From Nannocystis punicea (lineage in GTDB: Bacteria; Myxococcota_A; Polyangia; Nannocystales; Nannocystaceae), in contig NZ_CP114040.1 of the NCBI RefSeq assembly GCF_026965555.1, positions 2,604,001 through 2,668,000 on the forward strand: a stretch of DNA of 64,000 bases. The letters are read 5' to 3'. Each line of letters starts with the position of its first letter. Position 1 is the stretch's first letter. The position numbers and the translations under genes are program-made. Positions 61,677 to 64,000 of this stretch are shown here, piece by piece. A model generated the notes under the pieces. It saw only the letters and a list, made by a program, of their open reading frames with translations, made no database searches and was not told the DNA's origin.

Positions 61677-62828
61677 ATGCACGACACTGCGACCGCTCGC
61701 GCACCCGGACCCGCCGACGAACCGCGCCGCGCGCGGTTCCACGCCCTGTACTGCCGCGAGTTCGAGTTCGTGTGGGCGGCGGCGCGTCGCTTCGGGGTGC
61801 CGCGCGCGGCGCTCGAGGACGTGGTGCAGGACGTGTTCATCGCCGCCTATCGCCGGCTCGACGCGCTCCACTACGAGGTCTCGCCGCGCGCGTGGCTGTT
61901 CACGGTGACGCGGCGGGTCGCGTGGCGCTACCGGCGAGGCGCGACCCGCCTGGCGCGGCGCGTGGCGGCGCTGACCGAGGCCGGGCCCGCGAGCCACGAG
62001 GCGCCGCATCGGCAGCACGACGCGGCGCGCCAGCTCGAGCAGGCGCTGGGCCAGCTGGGCGGCGATCTGCGGGCGGTGTGGGAGATGTCCGAGCTGCTCG
62101 GCATGAGCGGGCCGGAGATGGCGGCCGAATTGGCGGTGCCGCTCAACACCGTCTATTCGCGGCTGCGTCTGGCGCGAGGGCAGCTGCAGGCGCGCCTCGG
62201 GGAGGCGGAGCTGGCCGCCTGCGCCGCCGCGACGCGCCGGGACGACGCGCCGCCGCCCAGGCAGGCGCAGCGCACGTGGGTGTTGCTGGGGCCGACGCTC
62301 GGCAAGACCGCGACCGTCGGCGTGCTCGGAGCCGTGTCGGCGAGCCGCGCGGCGGTCGCTGCGACGCTGATCGTCGCCGGCGGGGCGACGCTGCAGGCGG
62401 TCGCGCGCACCGAGCTGCGGCCGGAGAGCGAGGCCCGGGCCGCGGTCGAGCGCGCCGAGAAAGACATGTCCCGAGAGACAGATCGCACGGCGAGCCCGGC
62501 GGAGCCGAGCCCCGAGCCGGCGGCGGTCCCGACGCCCGCCCCGGCGCGGGCGCGGATCGATCGGCTGTCGGCCGAGGTGGCGCTGCTCGACGAGGCCCGC
62601 GCCCGCCTCGAGGAGGGCGCGCCGGCGGCCGCGTTGACGCTGCTGACCACGCATGCGCGCGAGTTCCCGCGCGGCGCCTTGATGGACGTGCGCGAGGCGG
62701 GGCGCGTCGAGGCCCTCTGCGCAATGCAGCGCGGGGCCGAGGCCGAGGCCGTCGCCCGGCGCCTGATCGCCACGCACCCGAGCTCGCCGCTGGCGCAGCG
62801 GTTCGAGCGCTACGCGTGCGCGCCCTGA
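61677..62828 (+). CDS. ECF-type sigma factor with membrane segment and TPR-like tail
   Basis: The product has 383 residues. The first ~180 residues are ECF sigma-70: region 2 (YCREFEFVWAAARRFGVPRA followed by LEDVVQDVFIAAYRRLD), and region 4 (EMSELLGMSGPEMAAELAVP and LNTVYSRLRLARGQLQARLG). A hydrophobic stretch (~215-245: TVGVLGAVSASRAAVAATLI) and a Pro/Glu linker follow. The last ~90 residues are helical and TPR-like (LSAEVALLDEARARLEEGAP, FPRGALMDVREAGRVEAL). The fusion suggests a membrane-tethered sigma factor or one whose tail acts as its own control domain. ATG 61677 is chosen; GTG 61635 overlaps the upstream stop. Confidence 0.82.
   Translation: MHDTATARAPGPADEPRRARFHALYCREFEFVWAAARRFGVPRAALEDVVQDVFIAAYRRLDALHYEVSPRAWLFTVTRRVAWRYRRGATRLARRVAALTEAGPASHEAPHRQHDAARQLEQALGQLGGDLRAVWEMSELLGMSGPEMAAELAVPLNTVYSRLRLARGQLQARLGEAELAACAAATRRDDAPPPRQAQRTWVLLGPTLGKTATVGVLGAVSASRAAVAATLIVAGGATLQAVARTELRPESEARAAVERAEKDMSRETDRTASPAEPSPEPAAVPTPAPARARIDRLSAEVALLDEARARLEEGAPAAALTLLTTHAREFPRGALMDVREAGRVEALCAMQRGAEAEAVARRLIATHPSSPLAQRFERYACAP
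62467..62480. repeat. Palindrome inside the sigma factor gene
   Basis: TGTC-CCGAGA-GACA lies in the coding sequence of the linker after the membrane segment (KDMSRETDR). Confidence 0.4.
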
Positions 62829-62882
62829 TTTTCGGCGCGCCCACCCGCATCCGCAACTGCCCGCCCTGCGAAGACGATTCGT

Positions 62883-63579
62883 GTGTCTGCGGTGACATGG
62901 TCTGGGAATCGGCTCGGCGATCTCTACATCGAAGAGGCGCTCCTCCGGGGCCTCGACCTGTCTTCGTGGCATCGCTTCGGATTGACCGGCCTGTACCTGT
63001 CGCACGAGCTTTATCAACACCTCGTGGTCGCGGGCACGGTCGGGCTCCTGATGACCGGGGCGCTCGATCGCTGCCACCACGAACCCGCGCCGGAGCGAGC
63101 GCAGGCGGCCAAAGTGGTGATCCAGGCCTCTGGAGATTCCAGGGCACCGCGGCCGCTCTGCTCGGTCGACGCGTTCATGCGATTCGTGCGCGCGCCGGGT
63201 CTCACTGTGCATTGCCGACGGCGTGGCGGCGAGGGGCCCGACCGCACGTTCGAATTGGAGGACCTGATCGAACCGGGCGCCGACCCGACTGAACTGGATG
63301 CGCTGGCGCGGCGATTCGCCGACGTCACCCACCTGCGGCCGCTCGCGCGGCAGGCTGACGGCATTCTTCTGTCCCACCAGGCAGCTCGCACCGCCTCGTC
63401 TGCGCGGACGGTCGCATCTATTATTTTTCGCCGCTGGGCGACTCTCGATACCACAACCAGGTGATCGCCGACGATCTGACGATCTGGCACGCTTCCTCCG
63501 AGACAGCGCAGCGGTGACGACGTACTACGAGGACGACGGAGAGCAGTATTACCCGCGCGCGTTCCTCGTCGAGGCGTGA
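62883..63579 (+). pseudogene. Pseudogene broken by two frameshifts
   Basis: From a GTG at 62883 a frame codes for protein-like sequence (SSWHRFGLTGLYLSHELYQH, TFELEDLIEPGADPTELDAL) to ~63380. It then continues in a second frame (RLVCADGRIYYFSPLGDSR, HNQVIADDL), and after ~63475 in a third (ARFLRDSAAVTTYYEDDGEQ, YYPRAFLVEA). The second shift coincides with a tandem duplication of eight bases (GACGATCT twice). Removing one copy joins IADDL to ARFLRDS in frame. The first shift needs one lost base near 63382. The ancestral protein would be ~230 aa; no family is recognised. Confidence 0.7.
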
Positions 63580-63679
63580 ACGAGGCGCTCGAGCAGCGAT
63601 TGCGACGCCTTGCAAGCAGGGCGTCGAAGGTGCTCGGTGCTGTCGCCGAACAGGCTCGATCGGCGGGCCTCGGTCGCGC

Positions 63680-64000
63680 TCAGGGGATGTCCGCGACGGT
63701 CACGCCGAGCCGCTCGGCGTAGCGCTCGAGCGTCCGCTGCCAGGCCGGGCGCGCCAGGGCCCGATCGTAGTAGGCCCGCAGTCGCGGGTAGTCGGCGAGG
63801 AGGTCGGTCCGCCGGATCTGGCGCAGGACGGTCGCCAGCAGGATATCGGCGACCGTGAAGTCGTCCGCGGCGATCCACGTGCGCCCGTCGAGCCGGCGCT
63901 CGAGCCCGCCGAGGCAGCGGCGGGCCCAGGAGACCAGCGCTGCTCGCTGCTCAGTCCCGCTTGGCAGACCGCCGAGGTCGGTCAGCTGGATCATCGCGAC
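63680..64000 (-). CDS. Glutathione S-transferase, C-terminal part (cut by window end)
   Basis: Only the C-terminal ~107 residues are inside the window; the frame runs past position 64000. The segment carries the GST C-terminal helical domain: TWIAADDFTVADILLATVLRQ is the family N-capping box (FTVADI), followed by YPRLRAYYDRALARPAWQRTL. It would conjugate glutathione to small electrophiles or reduce them; the class cannot be told without the N-terminal thioredoxin-like half. The stop is at 63680. It converges with the pseudogene. Confidence 0.88.
   Translation of the reverse strand, partial: VAMIQLTDLGGLPSGTEQRAALVSWARRCLGGLERRLDGRTWIAADDFTVADILLATVLRQIRRTDLLADYPRLRAYYDRALARPAWQRTLERYAERLGVTVADIP

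Noticed and set aside
1..64000. tRNA and rRNA genes
   Set aside because: I looked for cloverleaf patterns and TTCGA-type T-loops in the gaps and saw no convincing gene.
1..64000. Insertion sequences or transposases
   Set aside because: No transposase or integrase motif was found in any supported gene. The only mobile-like signal is the small palindrome family.

Overview
The window looks like the chromosome of a Nannocystis-type myxobacterium (Myxococcota, Nannocystales/Polyangia). The evidence is very high GC with strongly GC-biased third codon positions, many Thr/Ser-rich lipoproteins with Cys-rich modules, MYXO-CTERM-like tails (CDS ending at 44014 and CDS ending at 47889), a eukaryote-like Ser/Thr kinase with a TPR region next to an FHA protein, SBBP and IgGFc-binding-type surface proteins, and S37 and M36 peptidases. 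The assignment rests on protein architecture only; no rRNA, tRNA or phylogenetic marker was found. Gene density is moderate, with many 300-1100 bp gaps.

Layout. 1-11.3 kb: a 3' gene fragment, an 807-aa alpha-helical hypothetical protein, a polytopic membrane protein, an exported Ala/Thr-rich protein, then a minus-strand NLR-like NACHT ATPase whose stop codon overlaps the start of a glycerol-facilitator-type aquaporin (ATGA), preceded by a Gal80-like Gfo/Idh/MocA oxidoreductase. 12.3-20.1 kb: exported proteins and lipoproteins (IgGFc-binding type, vWA-like, a small TTG-started membrane protein). 20.5-31.9 kb: DeaD-type RNA helicase, Cys-rich repeat lipoprotein, SAM methyltransferase, YCII protein, PQQ-propeller lipoprotein and dienelactone hydrolase. 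31.9-48.6 kb: lipoproteins, an MES/HNL-like alpha/beta hydrolase, an exported archaemetzincin, an S37 peptidase, a very large M36 peptidase, an SBBP protein and a DxDGD lipoprotein. 49-57.5 kb: an RsbR-like PAS-STAS protein, a DUF2156 membrane protein, then a plus-strand kinase / small lipoprotein / FHA-winged-helix / lipoprotein cluster. 57.6-64 kb: a Cys-rich repeat lipoprotein, an LRR lipoprotein, an exported beta-rich protein coupled to an ECF sigma factor with a membrane/TPR tail, a frameshifted pseudogene and a GST fragment.

How things work together. Most gene products are predicted to be exported or envelope-bound: secreted proteases, surface propellers and LRRs, and lipoproteins with low-complexity linkers, which fits a predatory surface lifestyle. 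Signalling is represented by the kinase/FHA cluster, the ECF sigma fusion and the stressosome-like RsbR protein. The NACHT protein carries an N-terminal death-like (effector-associated) domain and is translationally coupled to an aquaporin. That pair is the best candidate here for an undescribed conflict or defence module.

The strongest unexplained signal is a dispersed family of short palindromes built on TGTCC/GGACA (ATGTC...GACAT). About eighteen copies lie between genes and three lie inside coding sequences. Some are clustered at about 60-73 bp spacing, and one lies exactly at the broken end of a CPBP-protease remnant. Three decayed genes are also visible: a DbpA RNA-binding-domain relic, the CPBP relic, and a gene broken partly by an 8-bp tandem duplication. 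Coordinates of short sites were read by eye and may be off by 1-2 bases.
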